Source: Membranipora membranacea
Lineage: Eukaryota; Bryozoa; Gymnolaemata; Cheilostomatida; Membraniporidae
DNA: 64,000 nt
Assembly (NCBI GenBank): GCA_914767715.1
Contig: OU612073.1
Location: 8,184,001 to 8,248,000 of the forward strand
Reading direction: 5' to 3'
The position numbers and the translations under genes are program-made. Of the stretch, positions 1-14,350 are shown piece after piece (position 1 is the stretch's first letter; every line of letters begins with the position of its first letter). The notes beneath the pieces are model-generated. The model was not told where the DNA came from and did no database searches. It worked only from the letters and a program-made list of their open reading frames with translations.

Positions 1-721
1 CTGAGTCAGAGTAGGTAGCTATTGTCAGCCAGTGATGTAGGAACACACACGAAACTCAAATAAATCTACGTCAGTTCACATCCTGTGCTGTCAATCTTTG
101 ATCAACTAGTCATATCAAACAGATTAAATATCAAACAGTAAGAATCTATTTATTCACCCACCCTCCCCCACTTAAAAATGATATGACAAGAAAATCTTAT
201 TATGTAATTTGTATATATAATGTGCGTTGGTCATCGGATTTCAAATTTTGCCTGCAGTTGTTATGATTATCATTTGATTGAATCTACGCATGAATACGAG
301 AATAGCTTCTTTTTAGATTTTTCAGAGCGTGAAATGTCGACTGTTGTGCGAAAGTGTAATGGATACAAAAACAATGCGGGTGATTATTGATCTTTCAAAA
401 ACCCTCCCACAACTTAACTCCCCCAACTTGACTGATCAGGAAATCAGCAGAGAATTCTAGAACAACAAGTAGTGATGCAACATAGTAACTGATCCCTTGT
501 CGATTACTCCTACTATCTGCTACGATGGTAAACACGATCTGCCCGGGCTAGGATGTCCACTAGCAAATCATTCTTGACAACAGACACATTCTTTTATAAA
601 AGTAAATAATGAATGAATGAATAAAAATGATTACATTTCCTCATTTTAGATAATATGCACAGAAGGATCACCCAGATTATTAAAAATTCATAAGTTCTGT
701 TAATGACAGGCAATCGTAGGA

Positions 722-1085
722 TTGTTATGATTGAATGATGCTTATATTTGACTGTATTTCAAGAAAAGAAAACCAACACAGTTTACAAATAGTACCAGAA
801 ACTATAGATATATCTATAGTCTCTGATAGTACTATAGTAGAAATATTTGGCCTGTCTCTATGCCAGACATAGGCAGCAGGCAATGAAAGGCCAAGTGATG
901 GGTCATTATCATGAGTATACTGGATAGTCATTATTGAATGATGTTTAAATTATTATTGTGTTTCAAGAAAAGAAAAAAACACAGTTTACAAATAGTAGTG
1001 TCGTAGGAGTGTATTGCCTGTCTTTTTGGCAGACACAACTAGCAAGCGATTAATGACGAAGTGATGGGCCATTTTAATGTGTCCG
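722..1085 (+). repeat. Diverged direct repeat, about 200-bp unit, two copies
   Basis: Both halves contain TTTCAAGAAAAGAAAA, CACAGTTTACAAATAGTA, GGCCTGTCT/TTGCCTGTCT and AAGTGATGGG in the same order. The first copy is about 722-925 and the second about 931-1085. Confidence 0.7.
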
Positions 1086-1331
1086 CTGTCTCATAAAGTC
1101 ATAATGTACTTAAAATATGTAGTCTAAGGAAGAAGCTAAGGCGATGAGACATGGAATAGTGATTTCCAGTCTGAGTAACTTTTCGTGACAGAAACTGACA
1201 GCTGGGTACTGTAAAGTGTCTCCTCACAGTCATGCTGTGAATATGTGAAATATCAAGGTTGATCAAGTCTTTGGAAATAGAATTAGGAGCAGCATTTATA
1301 CTTGCTTCCACCGGCATCAATACCAGTGTTT

Positions 1332-1680
1332 GATTCAGATGGGCTGTTCGTTCAAAGGCCATGGAACGCTGAAGCTTCCTGGAAAAAATAAACTCGTTCT
1401 TGTTGTCACATATGCTCACAGATCATTGACATTGGTTTTAGATTCAGATGGGCTGTTTGTTCCAAGGCCTCGGAATGATCGAGCGGTGCTCTTTGCTTCC
1501 TGGAGAAAAATGAACCTGCTCAGTCTTGTTGTCAGGTCATATGTGTTCACAGTTCATTGCCGTTGATGTACAAGTTTAGACTATTCTTACACTTTCCAAA
1601 TTGTATCCAAAGTATGGCCCAGTGTTTGCTCCCTGGAGAAAAATAAGTTTTCAGTTTGCAGTTCATTGATGTGCAGGTGT
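1332..1680 (+). repeat. Diverged tandem repeat, about 110-120-bp unit, two and a half copies
   Basis: GATTCAGATGGGCTGTT starts units at about 1334 and 1441. CTTCCTGGA/GAAAAAT and CACAGTTCATTG recur, and a partial third unit (TGTTTGCTCCCTGGAGAAAA) starts near 1622. The open frames here come from the repeat. Confidence 0.7.
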
Positions 1681-1797
1681 GGACTACTTTCCAGATTGTA
1701 TCAAGTTATGGTCCAGCATCGGATATAACAACATCACCAATTACACCTCATAGCAAGCCAACGATGAAGGATAAATGGCCTGATAAGTGTATCCACT

Positions 1798-2023
1798 CAG
1801 AGCCCTAGTTTAGAAAAAAATGGTAGGGGACAAACGTCCGAGGCGAAACCGAAACATCACCAGAAGGGGTGCTGTTGGCTCGTCCCCAAGCAACCTGAGA
1901 CCGATAATTAGCAAATGGAAATCCCAGAGGAGAGGATTACTCAATTGTAGTGTTTTTAGGCCACTGTTTTTAGCTTTCTAGGGGCGGTAGTGCCTCTCTG
2001 CCTCCCCTAGAACTGCGGGTCTG
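1798..2023 (+). mobile_element. MITE family M1, copy 1
   Basis: The copy runs from CAGAGCCCTAGTTTAG to GAACTGCGGGTCTG, diverged forms of the family termini. It keeps the internal block with TCCCAGAGGAG and TTTTTAGGCCACT. The flanks CCACT and CTACT may be a mutated 5-bp target duplication. Confidence 0.65.
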
Positions 2024-5000
2024 CTACTATACTACTGTGTAAATTTACCTGACAGAAGTCATTTGATAGGGAAATACGGCATATATTACACTATCACTCG
2101 ATGGCAGCATCAAGCCAAGAAAATTATAGAGCGATATAGGTTTTGGCTGCCATAGGCCTTGGCAAACACTGATTCAAAACCCATTAATTTCAGTGTGTTC
2201 AAGCAAATGAATGACGTAGACCCCTAGATTTGTAATGCAATGGAAAACATTGGTACAGCTTCTCTTTCCTTGTGAATTGTGAATTGCACTATAGGCTACT
2301 GAGTCATGTTTTCAATCTGCATCATTCTTGGAAGGAAATTTAATAGGATTTTAATTTCAACAGCGTGTGCAGGGCTAATACCCTTCACCTCACTTGGCAC
2401 CTGAAGTCATAGCTGACAGCCGAATTTTAACCACTGACTTGTGACCGCTGACTTAGTTAGACCGATCCGATGAGAGAGTATGATCTTGCTAACCGTCACA
2501 TTGATGTTGTTTTTCCCTGGCTGCAAATATTCACTGCGATGAATTTGGAATTGTCCATTAGGTCAGAGAAAACCAAATTCGCCGAAAAGCTAATGTGGGT
2601 CAATTTGAGATAATTAATATACATTTGATTGGTGAGAGATTCACATGATGTTGAAGTAGAGAGATAAATGATGGCGTTGGTCTTTAATTTCCCCGGCCTC
2701 CTAAGGAGAATTAAATGGTCAGTTTCTACGTTTTGGCAAAAATATAGTGTTTGTGGTTTGGCCGAGGTGCTACGATGTTTGTCTTGGCTCACCGTTGCTT
2801 CTTAGATCGCAAAAATAAAAAGTGGCGTGATTGTTGAGCACAGCATGCGGCAAAAAAACAGAGAATTCTGCTGCCAACTGGTGAAGAATTATTCTGTTTT
2901 CTTACATAACATTTGATAGGCACGGTGTCAAGTAGTATTTGATGGTGAGAAGCTACTTTGACCAGCTAGTATAGGCCAGAATAGATCCTCCCCAGCGGTG
3001 TAAAATTGCAAATTTAACAAAGAATTTCACAGGTTTATAAAAAATCGAAATAACAAACAACTTTGCATCCTGGTTAAGAACATTGCACTGTTGAAATATT
3101 TGAGACTGTTAAATTTTTGGCAGCGGATACGCCTATAGAGCCGCGTGCAGAAGGAAAACACAATGAAAGCCTAATCAAGTATCTCCATCGCTGTGTTACA
3201 AACCCCCATATGCACCATCAGATGATCCATAAGGATTGAGGTTGCTTAATCACCAAAATATTTTCCTGCTATGCACTGATATGAGGTATGAAATTAAGAG
3301 GTATAATATAGTAGTGTTAATTCCATATAAGTGACTGCTATGACAGGTTGTTTGCTGCCTAACTCCGGTACCCCTACGTCGATACATGACAATTAAAGGA
3401 GTAACTCCTCAAACAATGCCCCCGTTGCCGGTAGTGGCATTCGATTATCAACCATGGAATGCAACAACGGTCAGAGTTTATTAATTTCTAGCCATCTGCT
3501 GATTTGCGAGAGGGGTCAATTTAACTAAAGGGGTCATTATGAATATTATAGAAAAACACACACATCCTTCAAGAAAAGATACATATCCAAATCAAACATG
3601 AGCAAAATCCTGGTTGTTACATATATGCATTGTGGCATTCATAAACTTATATCACGTTTTTGCTGCACTTTTACGAAACGAAAATAGTTTAAGGCGAAAA
3701 GAAAACATTTGGAATAAAGGGAGGTGTGCTGTTGTTGTTTGTGTAGCCAGAAATAAAAGCAAAATGTGACAGTACACACAGATTTTCTGCCCATGGCAAA
3801 TTGTTTTTTGCTGTCATACTGGAGATGCTGCCATTTTATGTTGATGTTTGTTGTTGTCTTTCACATTTCAAAACTCTACTTCTTGGAATGTATTTGTCAA
3901 TCTGTTTTGCCAAAGACGTTGCTTTAAAATCCTTCTGACGCCAGAATTGACTATACTTGACCAAGTTCTTTATGGTGTTATTGTAATGATTAGATTTTAT
4001 TTATTATTTTTATGGTATTGAGATTACCAAAATCCCAACTTCCCCTCAACCCAAATAAATATCCTTCTATGTTTCTCAGAATAACACTGTGGTAAGACTA
4101 TCTCGAGTTCCTGGTATATTTCCCTTTTCATATTGTGGGAGATTTTATAACCACCCCACAAACAGCGGAATCAATCTTACAGCTACTATGGGACCATAAC
4201 AAAGCTGTCCTTGCAAAGGCTGGTCAGTCCTTCACATTTTGCGGTAGGGACTTGCTTGTGACTCGTGAATGTGTATGAATATGTTTGTAAGTGAAAAATA
4301 AGGATATAAGAAATTAGATGGTGTAACCGAAATTAATGAATGGCGAGATAAATGAATGAACTGGCCATTCAAATCTCATCAGGTGGTGAAACAGGCTTGC
4401 CTCAAATATCCTGGTGTTGCCAAACAGAGAGAAATTAAAAAATCTGCACCAGTAAGATAAAAGACAAGCTGAGATCTCCCATGGGTGAGCATTTTTTTTT
4501 AACACTTTTATATTTTAACACTTTTATTGGCAGCCTATTTCATTCCAGTAGCGGAATGTTTTCCGAATAGTACCGAAAAAAAAGGAAAAGATGAAAAAAA
4601 AGGAAAGCTTGAGAATGAAGATAAGTTCAAATCTAGCATTGATACAAGGGGCAATCAAACTGGGGTATTAACAAAACTGTACCAGTAGGACAAAAAACAA
4701 GCTGAGATCTCCCATTGTGAAGATTTATACAAAGGGCAATCAAACAAAATTATTATTTAAAATTGACCACTGTTTGAATGGAAGAAATAAAAACCAACAG
4801 GAAAAATAAAAAATAAATTTACCCTTGTATAACCACGAGTAACAAAGACAGTTATCTCCGAAAAACTAAGGTGTGGTATAAATGAGTTGGATCTTTGAGT
4901 TTAACAGGGTACTGTCATAAAAAATTCGGTGCCCTGAAAACTGATGTAATATCATGTGATTTGGACTAATTTCCCGGTCACATAACTTTGGGGTGATTCA

Positions 5001-5546
5001 GTGCAATTAAACCAACGCTGCCCTGAAAATTGAAGAGAATGGTTTGTCATCTAGTGCAATTTGAATATTATGATGTAAGTTATCGAAAACTTCAGCTGCG
5101 TTGGAAGACATGAAATTTAGAATGACTGTTAAAAACTTCTCGTAAAATTTTATCATTAGTCATAAATACAAACACATTAAATTATGAATTTGCATTTTGG
5201 AGACAGGCTGCTTTAGGCAGACAGCCAGCATCAGGATTGCAACAAATATTTGCCTATGTTATGAGTCTTATGGCTAATCATAGACATCCATTTCCTTCCG
5301 TATATGATTCATATTCCTACAAAATACGTCTGTGCTGAATAAGACGCTTGTCAATTTGTTTGAAACATGTATGTCTATTTACATTAAAGCTTTGGTAAAA
5401 ATTGGTAATTTGTAATGTAGCCAGATGTGCTCAATTCTTAGTACTCAAGTCTTGAAACATGACATACCTTGCCCCTACCCATATTCTCCATGCTTGCGTA
5501 CTGAGTGTGGCTATGATTACAATCTAGATAATGATGCCAATGATGC
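2024..5546. other. Gene-free stretch
   Basis: AT-rich sequence with only short frames. Apart from the palindrome at 3422-3470, I see no gene, RNA or element. Confidence 0.5.
3422..3470. repeat. Short palindrome, family P (GGTAGTGGCATT core)
   Basis: CCGTTG and TGGCATTC pair with GGAATG and CAACGG. It shares GGTAGTGGCATTC and ATTATCAACCA with copies at 11361, 55118 and 61724. Confidence 0.5.
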
Positions 5547-7044
5547 TCATATATTTACTATTTTCTCCCAAGGGCCACCCAAAAAATAATGACAATCAAT
5601 TCCAAACAGTATTTTCGCTTGTGCCCAAGGCATACCAGCACAATAATAGCAGTGAATATGAGCCGTATACACAGTTAGAAAGAGTGAAAGCCCCTATCTT
5701 GAAACATAGAAAAATTTGTCCGAATTCTTCTCCAGCAAATAAGTCAACTAAAACAGGATGATCATTGAGGTAAACTCCTGTAAGCCAAGCCTATGTGATC
5801 ATAAAGAACTAACCAACTTATGGCTGAAAGCGTGACTGAAGTTCATTGGCAGAGCTTATCCAGGTAACCAGAGCTTATCAAGATAACACTAGTCGTGAAT
5901 ACCTAGAACCGATGAGAGGGTGTTTTAACAAGTATGTGTAAATATCGGAAATTATAATTGTAATAAACAGCTTTCTGAGCAGCAAATCTTGTAATATTTG
6001 TTCCGTGACACATTTAACAAAATTACTTGGTCATCTTGACAGCCTCGGTGCCAATGACGTCCCAGATCTGTCAGTACATGAGCTGGCAATGACCTCTCAG
6101 CTGAATAATACATCATTAATTACTTTTCTTGCTTGGAGTCCCTGCCAAGCTTGGAATTTGAGATAAGCTGAAACGCCTTACGTAACTCACTTCCCTTCCC
6201 TGGCTGGGGATTATGTGTGATTCAGTAAGATGCTGATACTGTGTCGATGACTATAATATTTGACTGTGTTACAGTCAGTTGTTTGTTTTCGTTTGACAGC
6301 GAGAGTCTATTTAATGACAGGAAACTTGGGCAATAAACCTGAGTTTTGTGGAATCCCAAAACCATAACATTACCGAAGTTTGCTGCTTTATGTCACACTA
6401 CATGCTAGGAATGCGGGCAGCGAGCTTGAAACAAATGTACACACATAGCAGATTATGCAAAACAATTCTAGTCCCCTTAATGAGCATCACAGTGACAATC
6501 AGTACGATCCATCAGCTGGTGGCTTAGCCTCAGTGGTCAGACATGACAGTCATATTTTGAGGCCCATCATACCACTGCCTCAACGAAAAAAACTAAGGTA
6601 CTCCAGCTATAAAAATGAAGAAGAGACAATAATTTCATTGCACTAAAACCGATTTGTATGTGAAATTGTTTGAAAAGTACATGGCTAAAACATGAAAAAA
6701 GACCACTGCATAGATGCCATAGTTTAAGTGCAGACTGAGAGTAACGATCGGCCCGCCAAGTAGACAAACTAGACACAATAGATCGCACTTCCAATTCTGG
6801 GGAGGCTGGTAGAATTCCATCAGTTGCTCAGACGAAATGCTGCATTATAGATTACACATTTTATGTGTTTTTAAATACCCATTTTATAGATCATTTTAAA
6901 TTTTCAGTGGTCAACAGTTGGCATGTCAATCGTTTGATGGCAAGTGCTCGAAACAAACAAATCAATTTGCAAAGACAGCCTCCCCCACGGAGGAATTCTT
7001 TGCCAACCGCCACCAGTGCCTTCAAAAAGAGAAAACCTTTTAAT
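5547..7044 (+). CDS. Weak candidate exons of an unrecognised gene
   Basis: Three exon-like pieces are seen. First, 5547-5761 follows a pyrimidine-rich CTCCCAAG and is open in one frame to a TGA, with an AATAAA about 210 nt later. Second, about 6443-6598, contains an ATG at 6455, ends AAAAAACTAAG before GTACTC, and encodes a polar stretch rich in Asn, Ser and His. Third, from 6907 after TTTTCAG, continues the phase of the second piece to a TAA at about 7044; another frame stays open to a GTGAGG donor near 7060. I recognise no domain. Piece two lacks a convincing polypyrimidine tract. These may be chance frames. Confidence 0.2.
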
Positions 7045-7061
7045 TGCAGCATTGCGGTGAG

Positions 7062-10000
7062 GTATTGTGGACAGCATCCCCCAACCTGCCATAGAAACAA
7101 TAGACCAGGAATATGGTCATGTAATCATCACCCGTCCGTGAGACTATCGATTTTAACCAGCATAATTCTATTTTAGACATACTTTTGGGGCTTTTCGATT
7201 AAGAGAATCAGACATTGTTTACCATTAAATATGCAACATTGCAACAATGAAGTAGAAAACCATTACACAAGTGTCTGACAACCTTTTGAGTGCGTGGAAA
7301 CTTTCCGTGGCCTGCTCTAGTTTGATATCAACGACATTTCTTCCGTCTAACCAAACCACCCAAACTGAAATTATAGTCAATGAGATGCAACTGATTTAGT
7401 TCCTTAAATTAATGTTAATGAGAAGGCTCTCTAGTGCAAACATTCCAACGCAACAAGCTAGAATTAAAGATCCTTGTTTATTTTGAGTTGTATGGTTACC
7501 ATGGGAACGGTGAACAAATATATACAAACATTTCACAGAAGTCTCAGCAGGTGGAAAACCACAAATATTGAATAGCCTACACTATGTCGAAAACGACAGC
7601 TGATGCTGATGTCAGCCATCAGGCTGGTTGTAGTCATGTCTCAACTCCATTAATGGACTCTAGAGTGAGAAAATCTGGTGTTGCAAATTTCCTGCATACA
7701 TTATGCAAGGATACCGTAGATGAGTGACATTTTCTATATCCGTATCTAAAATAGCTATAATAATTAATTTTATTAATTTTCATGCCTGGATGTATGTTTT
7801 ATCGATGTAATTCATCATCGGGTAACAAAACTGGAGTGATCATTTTGACGAGAGATATTAATTCATCTAGGGTACTATGTATAGTTCAACCATACACTAT
7901 TTTTGATAAATATCACATTTACATAGAGTGTGGATATCCGTACTATTTGTCAATGTATTGAAAATTCATGCTGACAACACCAAATTACTGTATTGGACAG
8001 AACACTCAAGTGAAACTAGGTTCACTACTGATAAAAGTTTGGGTAACATATCTAAACACTCAATCAGTTCTTTTTGAGACCCCCTTGGGTTGAATTGCTG
8101 AATAAAACTGAACATGTTATCTCATATCTATGCCAAACCCATAGACTCAATAATATTATTTAGTCTGGCCCAAACCTAATTTTATACACGTAGTAAAGTC
8201 TTGGTTTCCTCAAGAATGATTGTCATATGAATGACATGATAATTATTCACAAAAACTTTTGGGTGGGTTTGGACAGGAACCAAGTTTGCGTTGTACCATA
8301 GGCCTACATTGATGACGGCACACTAAAATGACTGGAGCTTGGCACGGAACAAACAAATGACCATAATTCACCTAAACTGCCAAATTTTTTGTTCACACAC
8401 TCCTAGCTAAACCCAGCCATACCACATCGGTCAATTTTGTAGAAACACTTGACTAGTATAATCATGTTATGAATTCAATAACAAGCATTGAGTCTAAATC
8501 TGGAAAATTAAGATTCAAATTTATGCAAAAGACATTTTGGTTATCGAAAATCCAAATTCCGAGGCCAAAACACACATTGATTGACAATAACAATGCTCAC
8601 AAATATGGCCAATATTGTATTCCGATAAGTTTTTGTGGTGGTGCATTATCTGCTTTTCATTTTGGGTGGGCTTGGAAAGCTATCAATGGTCGGTGATCTC
8701 ATACCTCGCCATATGTAAAAATTGAAAATAGTGAAACCGTCAATGAACAAAACTGGCCTTTGATAACCACATCTAATGGGCTGAAAACAGGACATGAAAA
8801 GAATATCAGCCGAAATATTTTGAGAGGAGTGGTTATTCACAAACCCTTCTCCCCTAATTTCTGACTTCAAAGGCTTGTAGACAATTGAGACAGGTAATAG
8901 TTTATAGGGCCTTTGGCCACAACTGAGTAACCACAAAAAATGCAGAGCACAGTAGTAACCTTTATATTGTGAAGTATGTTTGTACCATTGTAGTCTTGTT
9001 TTGACTTCCATAATATTTTAATTTAATACACATTACTAGCCCGTTTCTGATTCACAGACACCTTGAAGGCGAGCGCTTTGAAATGGAAAATTCTTTGGTT
9101 GGATCCCATTATTCATAGTAAGAAACTAACCCCACAATTATCCCTCCACCTGTTGTTCTGGAGATAATCATAACAACAAGTGCTTGAAAGTTTCCATGTT
9201 TATGGCCCAGTTTGTCCAAAAGAATCCTGTCCAGTTAATGACCGCTCCTTAAGCCTTTGATATGTGTAGGGTTTGTGTAGGGTTTGTAGGTTAAAATGTA
9301 ATGAATGGATACTTCAAAGTTGGCATCATGCCCGGTTTAAATCTGGATTTTAAAACCAGATAATGCAGGAAATTGAAGTAGGCTGAAGTTTTGCAAGTCA
9401 ACCTTTGGGTCACATACTCAAGCATGGAAATTTACTTTTGCTCTAAATATGGATACACAAGCTTTATTGGCCCTCAATGGTCATAAAATCCAAGCTGTTG
9501 AGGACACTATTTTCACAATTTCATGGCGCTGTTGATCGACTTTACCGTGAAAGACAGGTACAAACCACCGCTACGATAAGCGATTTTATAGGCTGTAGTT
9601 TTGGTTACCGAGTTATGCGAGGCATTCTCTCTTATCATCTCAGGTGCACTTGATTCTGAATGTACAGCTCAAATAAGTCACATAAATTGAGGCTGTGCGA
9701 ACCTCCCACCCTCCCTGGTGCAACTGGCCATCCGCTTAGACATAGGAGCTACAGGCTAGTTATTGTTGCTAAACATTATCATTCATCTTAGTTTCCCTGA
9801 TTCAAGGAGCTATGGTATGTGAGAAATGTGATCGTGAAGTCTCTTCCTGTCCAGTGGGGGTCTTGCGAAAGTGATGGGTTGGCCAGATGACAACATTTGA
9901 TAGTGACTGGCAAAGGCAAGGGCATATCACTCATGGAGCCAGCATCTCTCTTTGACGCATTTTGTCTGGGATACTTTGACAAAAACGACCAGGAAAGCCA

Positions 10001-12131
10001 CCCTTCGCAGCCGAACCACTGTAGATTTTAGATTATCTAGATTCTTTGGTGAACTAAACTTTGAAATTTGAAACCTTAGGACAAAACCAAGCTCTGATGT
10101 TTTCGACAGTATAATATTTTATATTTTCCCACATATATATAACTTAGTCATAGAACCGGTGAAAGGTGCATCCTAGTGCAAGTACTTGTAGCTGCCTAAA
10201 TCAATCAATATGCTGATTTACAACTAAATATAATTCAAAATTATTGTCAAACATTGGCAGACACAGGATTACCTCTGAATGACAAGACAAGTACAATCAT
10301 ATTAACAAAATTTCAAAAAAAGGAGAAACCTGTGAAAAATAAATCATCTTACGTAAGTTTTGAGTTCTATTGTGGTGGAGGGGGGGGGGGGGGGTGGTAT
10401 AAAGACATTCTTTCTTGATGTTGTTAGTGGTTTAGCTACAAGAAATAATGATTGTATCATAAATCATTTGACTGAGTAGGTTTACAACTCAATGGAATTC
10501 AGAGCGCAATGAGGAACAGGATTTAACTGACTGGTGGTGCAATTTTTGAATCATTTTATTACGTATGTAAAGCGTAAGATTACTTCAGAATTTATTCCTT
10601 GTCGTTGGGCTGACGGCATACATCATTCTTCGTTTCCGTGCCGTGCAGAGGTCACAGGATCCGAGCTATCATTCATAGCATAGCAACTTGAAATGTTGAA
10701 AAAACTTTTTTCTCAAAAATTCCCATGAATATTTAGCGGCCACACTCTGCTGATTACGGGTTAACGATATATTAGGACATGGGTGGGATCACCAGTTTTG
10801 ACAAGAGGATTTTCTATGAATACTTTCCCACGATATTATACTTGTCCGTGCAATTTGGTTTCGATTCAAATAAAAATAGCAATGACATTGGGTACCAATA
10901 TAGTAAGGCAAATAATTTGAGTAAACTACTTGTGAAATCTTCATTTTTATTGCTCATTCATACTCATAAGCGGAAATGAGTATGCTTTTTAAAAGAGTAT
11001 ATCATGAGTCTTGTTTTTTATTCACTTCCTTGTGTTACTGAACATAAAGTCCGGTATTGTTCATTTCACTATAGGACAAATACTAAGCACATGTGCATTT
11101 GGAGATCAACAACATGAGTAAAACCCCCTGATTATATATATATATATATATATATCAATTTTAATAGTTGATCAAGTCGCAAATGACACATAACACCCTG
11201 ATTACGTCATAGATGTTAGAACGTAAACAGGAAATAAATCTATCTCAAAAAGTTGAATCGAGTCTGAACTGTCTTTCTGGGGTGATTTTGGTCACTGCAA
11301 CATGAAAACCATTGTGGTATCTGTACCTATTTTGGATACCTACAACTTTCCCTGGTCACAGGTAGTGGCATTCTGCTATCAACCACCTCAATGATAATGG
11401 ATAAGCAATACTGGAATGCCATTACCAACAGCAACCAGGGCAACTGAAACATATTTGTAGAATATGTAGTAATGTACCCTGCTCGGCGTCCCCCAGGTAG
11501 TGGATAACAAAAGAACTAATTTCATCATTGCTGCCACATTTGCCTTATACCCTAATAGAGCATGATAAAAGAATACCCCATAATGCATTATTCTGGGATT
11601 CCCAGAGTTGACAGTAGTCAGGTAATGCTGATAACAAAACACATTACCTGATCATATTGTGAATTTGTGGATGTGATGTCGCTGCCAGAATATAGTTGGC
11701 CTTTCTTTATTATTGGTTCTGGGCCATTTTTATACCACCTTACTACTTTTGTCATCCCTAGAGGAGTAAATTTTGACTAGAATAAAGTTTTGCTGGTGGG
11801 AAGGAAATTAAGCTAGCATCAACTTTGCTAGCTGTTATAGGGTTTATATAAAATAACTGGCTGACTATGTATATATAAATGTATATATATATACGTAAAA
11901 ATGGGATAGCCAGCCATGATTTTTGGTATTTCAAGCTTGAGCGGAATGCTGTGACCTATGATGTGTGATATATTTACCCAAATCCTACAATATTATAATT
12001 TATAACAAATTAACACATGCAATGAAATATTAATGCATCGAGTAGGCAAAATTTTATATTTATGATATTTATGAAATTGTGTATTGCAATTTTATCAGCT
12101 GACCACTCCAGGTTAGACAGGGCATCCCACT
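7062..12131. other. Gene-free stretch
   Basis: Only short, overlapping frames on both strands, a poly-G run near 10380, an AT run near 11136 and the palindrome at 11361. The frame pair at 8469-9011 shows no domain or splice context. Confidence 0.5.
11361..11426. repeat. Short palindrome, family P, second copy
   Basis: GGTAGTGGCATTCTG pairs with CTGGAATGCCATTACC, and CTATCAACCACC lies in the loop, as in the copy at 3422. Confidence 0.5.
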
Positions 12132-12408
12132 GTCAGTAACCCTCCTGGTATTGAATCGAGGATTACTAATAGTAGTTTGTATTTTAGCACCACGTGTCTA
12201 AACTTCAGCCTCGGGCAGGCACCTGCCACCCGAACAGGACAGAGCGGATATAGGTGAGGATCTAAGCTATACGAGGCATTTGCCAGTCAGTAACCCTCCT
12301 GGAATTGAATCAAGGATCACTAATAGTAGTTTGTATTTTAGCACCACATATCTAATCGACAGCCTCCAGCAGGCACCTAGATAGGTGAGGATCTAAGCTG
12401 CGGGGTAT
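12132..12408 (+). repeat. Tandem duplication, period about 154 bp
   Basis: GTCAGTAACCCTCCTGG starts at 12132 and 12286. Both units continue with TACTAATAGTAGTTTGT-like and AGGTGAGGATCTAAGCT blocks. The second unit has a deletion of about 30 bp. Confidence 0.8.
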
Positions 12409-12409
12409 T

Positions 12410-12705
12410 AGGTACCCTACATGCAACAGATGGGCAAACTTTCCAGCACTTAGAAGTAAACTAAGCAACTCCAGAAAGGCTTTTGACATCCCGACAGACA
12501 CGTGAGAAAATGGTACATTGCACAAATAAAATACAATACATAATATTTATATATATATATATTTGTTCCTCTTCTCTAATGGAGACCATTCTCTCAAATG
12601 CTGGGATGTCAAAAGCCTTGTCGAAATCGCCCTCTAATCGAAGCTGTTACTAGAAGTGCTGGAAATGTTGCCCATTTATCACATGTGGGTTGTAGGGTGC
12701 CTGTT
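12410..12705. mobile_element. Inverted-repeat element (MITE-like) next to the 154-bp tandem duplication
   Basis: GGTACCCTACATGCAAC, GGGCAAACTTTCCAGCACTT and GGCTTTTGACATCCCGA are mirrored by TGGGATGTCAAAAGCC, AGTGCTGGAAATGTTGCCC and TTGTAGGGTGCC. A diverged part of the right arm recurs near 12885-12955. No target duplication was made out. Confidence 0.55.
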
Positions 12706-14107
12706 TATTTCAGGCGAATATCATGGATTATAGCTATTGTGGTCCAAAATATAAACGTCTATCTATGATATTATTGAAGAAGATCATCACGATATCCATT
12801 AAGGACGGGACAACTGATAAAATCTCAATATCTTAAATTTGCATTGTCATTAAGATTATTGTCCCCTCACTTCTAGGCCCTAGGGATGGCAAAAGCCTGC
12901 TTCGAAAGAGCAATTGCACTTTAATTGCAACTGATAATGGTGTGGAAAGTTTATAATGGCGTGATGATACTTATCTTTGTTTGAAACCTATTGGGTTATT
13001 CTGGATGAAGCACATAATTTTTGCAGATGGTGGAGACTCATTTCACTACAGGAGTATGGCCTATGTGTGAATCTTCTTGGCTTTTCTTGGCATTGATACG
13101 TTAGACATGGCAGATTATATGGCTATGTTTGATACTGGCAGGGTTTATGACTAGGCTTTATGCAAGGATATTCCTTCTTAGGCCTTGTGCAAAAACCAGT
13201 ATCATGGAAATAAAAGCTGTTTGCCTCACACAGATTATTGAAATCATCTACTTTCTCTTCCAGTTATGAGCTCAAAATGGACAATGGTGGGATGATAATT
13301 GTGTTCCCAGATACTATTTTCAAACAGGCGTATATAATTGTATATAATAGTGCGTCATTTCACAGCTGCATTCTGTGCAAATATGCCTACAACACACATA
13401 AAAAGTAAAAATAAAACATTACCTATATTAATTAGAAGGACCACATGTAGGCAAATAATTACTCTTTTACTTGCATAAAAACACTTTTTTTATCGCTCAG
13501 GACATGATAATATTCTATTACATCTATACCAGAGAAAATAGATGATAGATATCCAAATAACAGATATCGTGGTAAATGGAAGTACATTTCTACACCAAGG
13601 TAAATTTGATGGGTACACCTATATCAAGCTGATTTACGGTTTTGTTTTATTTCAAGTCAATCAGTGATATTCAGGGGTACATGTAATGCCCTTCTCCATA
13701 AATTGACTATCCGATTACAGAAGCTATGGTTTTTGGCAGCAAAATTCAGCTAGGAGTGGCACCATATGAAAAATGAACACGCCATAACCATATTTTAACT
13801 AAGAAAAAAGATCTCTTCAAAAATATCTGACGATGGCAGGCACGGATCACAGTCATCGTTTGCGTATTTGACATGTTTTCATGCTCAGTTGGTACTCTTA
13901 GTATTCCCTCTATCTGTGTTGGTTGGATAATAAATTATTGTTACACATTACAACATAAGTTTTTACCACAGAGCATACAGATATATCATCAAATTGTGTT
14001 TGTACCCTTGCCTTCAAGGTTTTGTATCTGAAAAAGCAAAGATTATTACGCAGTGAATAATAATATACTGCATCGACCACACTTCGTCGATGATAGCCCA
14101 CATCGTA
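12706..14107. other. Gene-free stretch upstream of the peptide gene
   Basis: There is a diverged fragment of the inverted-repeat element near 12885-12955. Otherwise I see nothing recognisable. Confidence 0.5.
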
Positions 14108-14121
14108 ATCCAATATCATTG

Positions 14122-14147
14122 TGACGTCACAAGCTATTAGTATAAAA
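14122..14147 (+). promoter_or_regulatory. CRE plus TATA box promoter of the cysteine-rich peptide gene
   Basis: A perfect palindromic cAMP response element, TGACGTCA, lies at 14122-14129 and a TATAAAA box at 14141-14147. The expected transcription start is about 14170-14175, which gives a 5' UTR of about 180 nt before the ATG at 14351. A CCAAT-like ATCCAATAT is just upstream (14108-14116). CRE half-site spacing and TATA distance are typical of CREB/ATF-responsive genes. That use is inferred. Confidence 0.6.
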
Positions 14148-14350
14148 GCTGGCCTCTCGGATTTTATCAATCACAACTTGACAGTTCACTCTACTGCTCG
14201 CAGTAAACAATCAGTTCTATAAACTAGACACAGCTTTGACTAAAGCTACAGGACTTATTATCTTAAAGATAAAGCTAGAGGATTAGTAAAATTCTAAACT
14301 ATACTATATACTGTAAACATTACTTCAGTACAACAACTTTATCAAACAAA

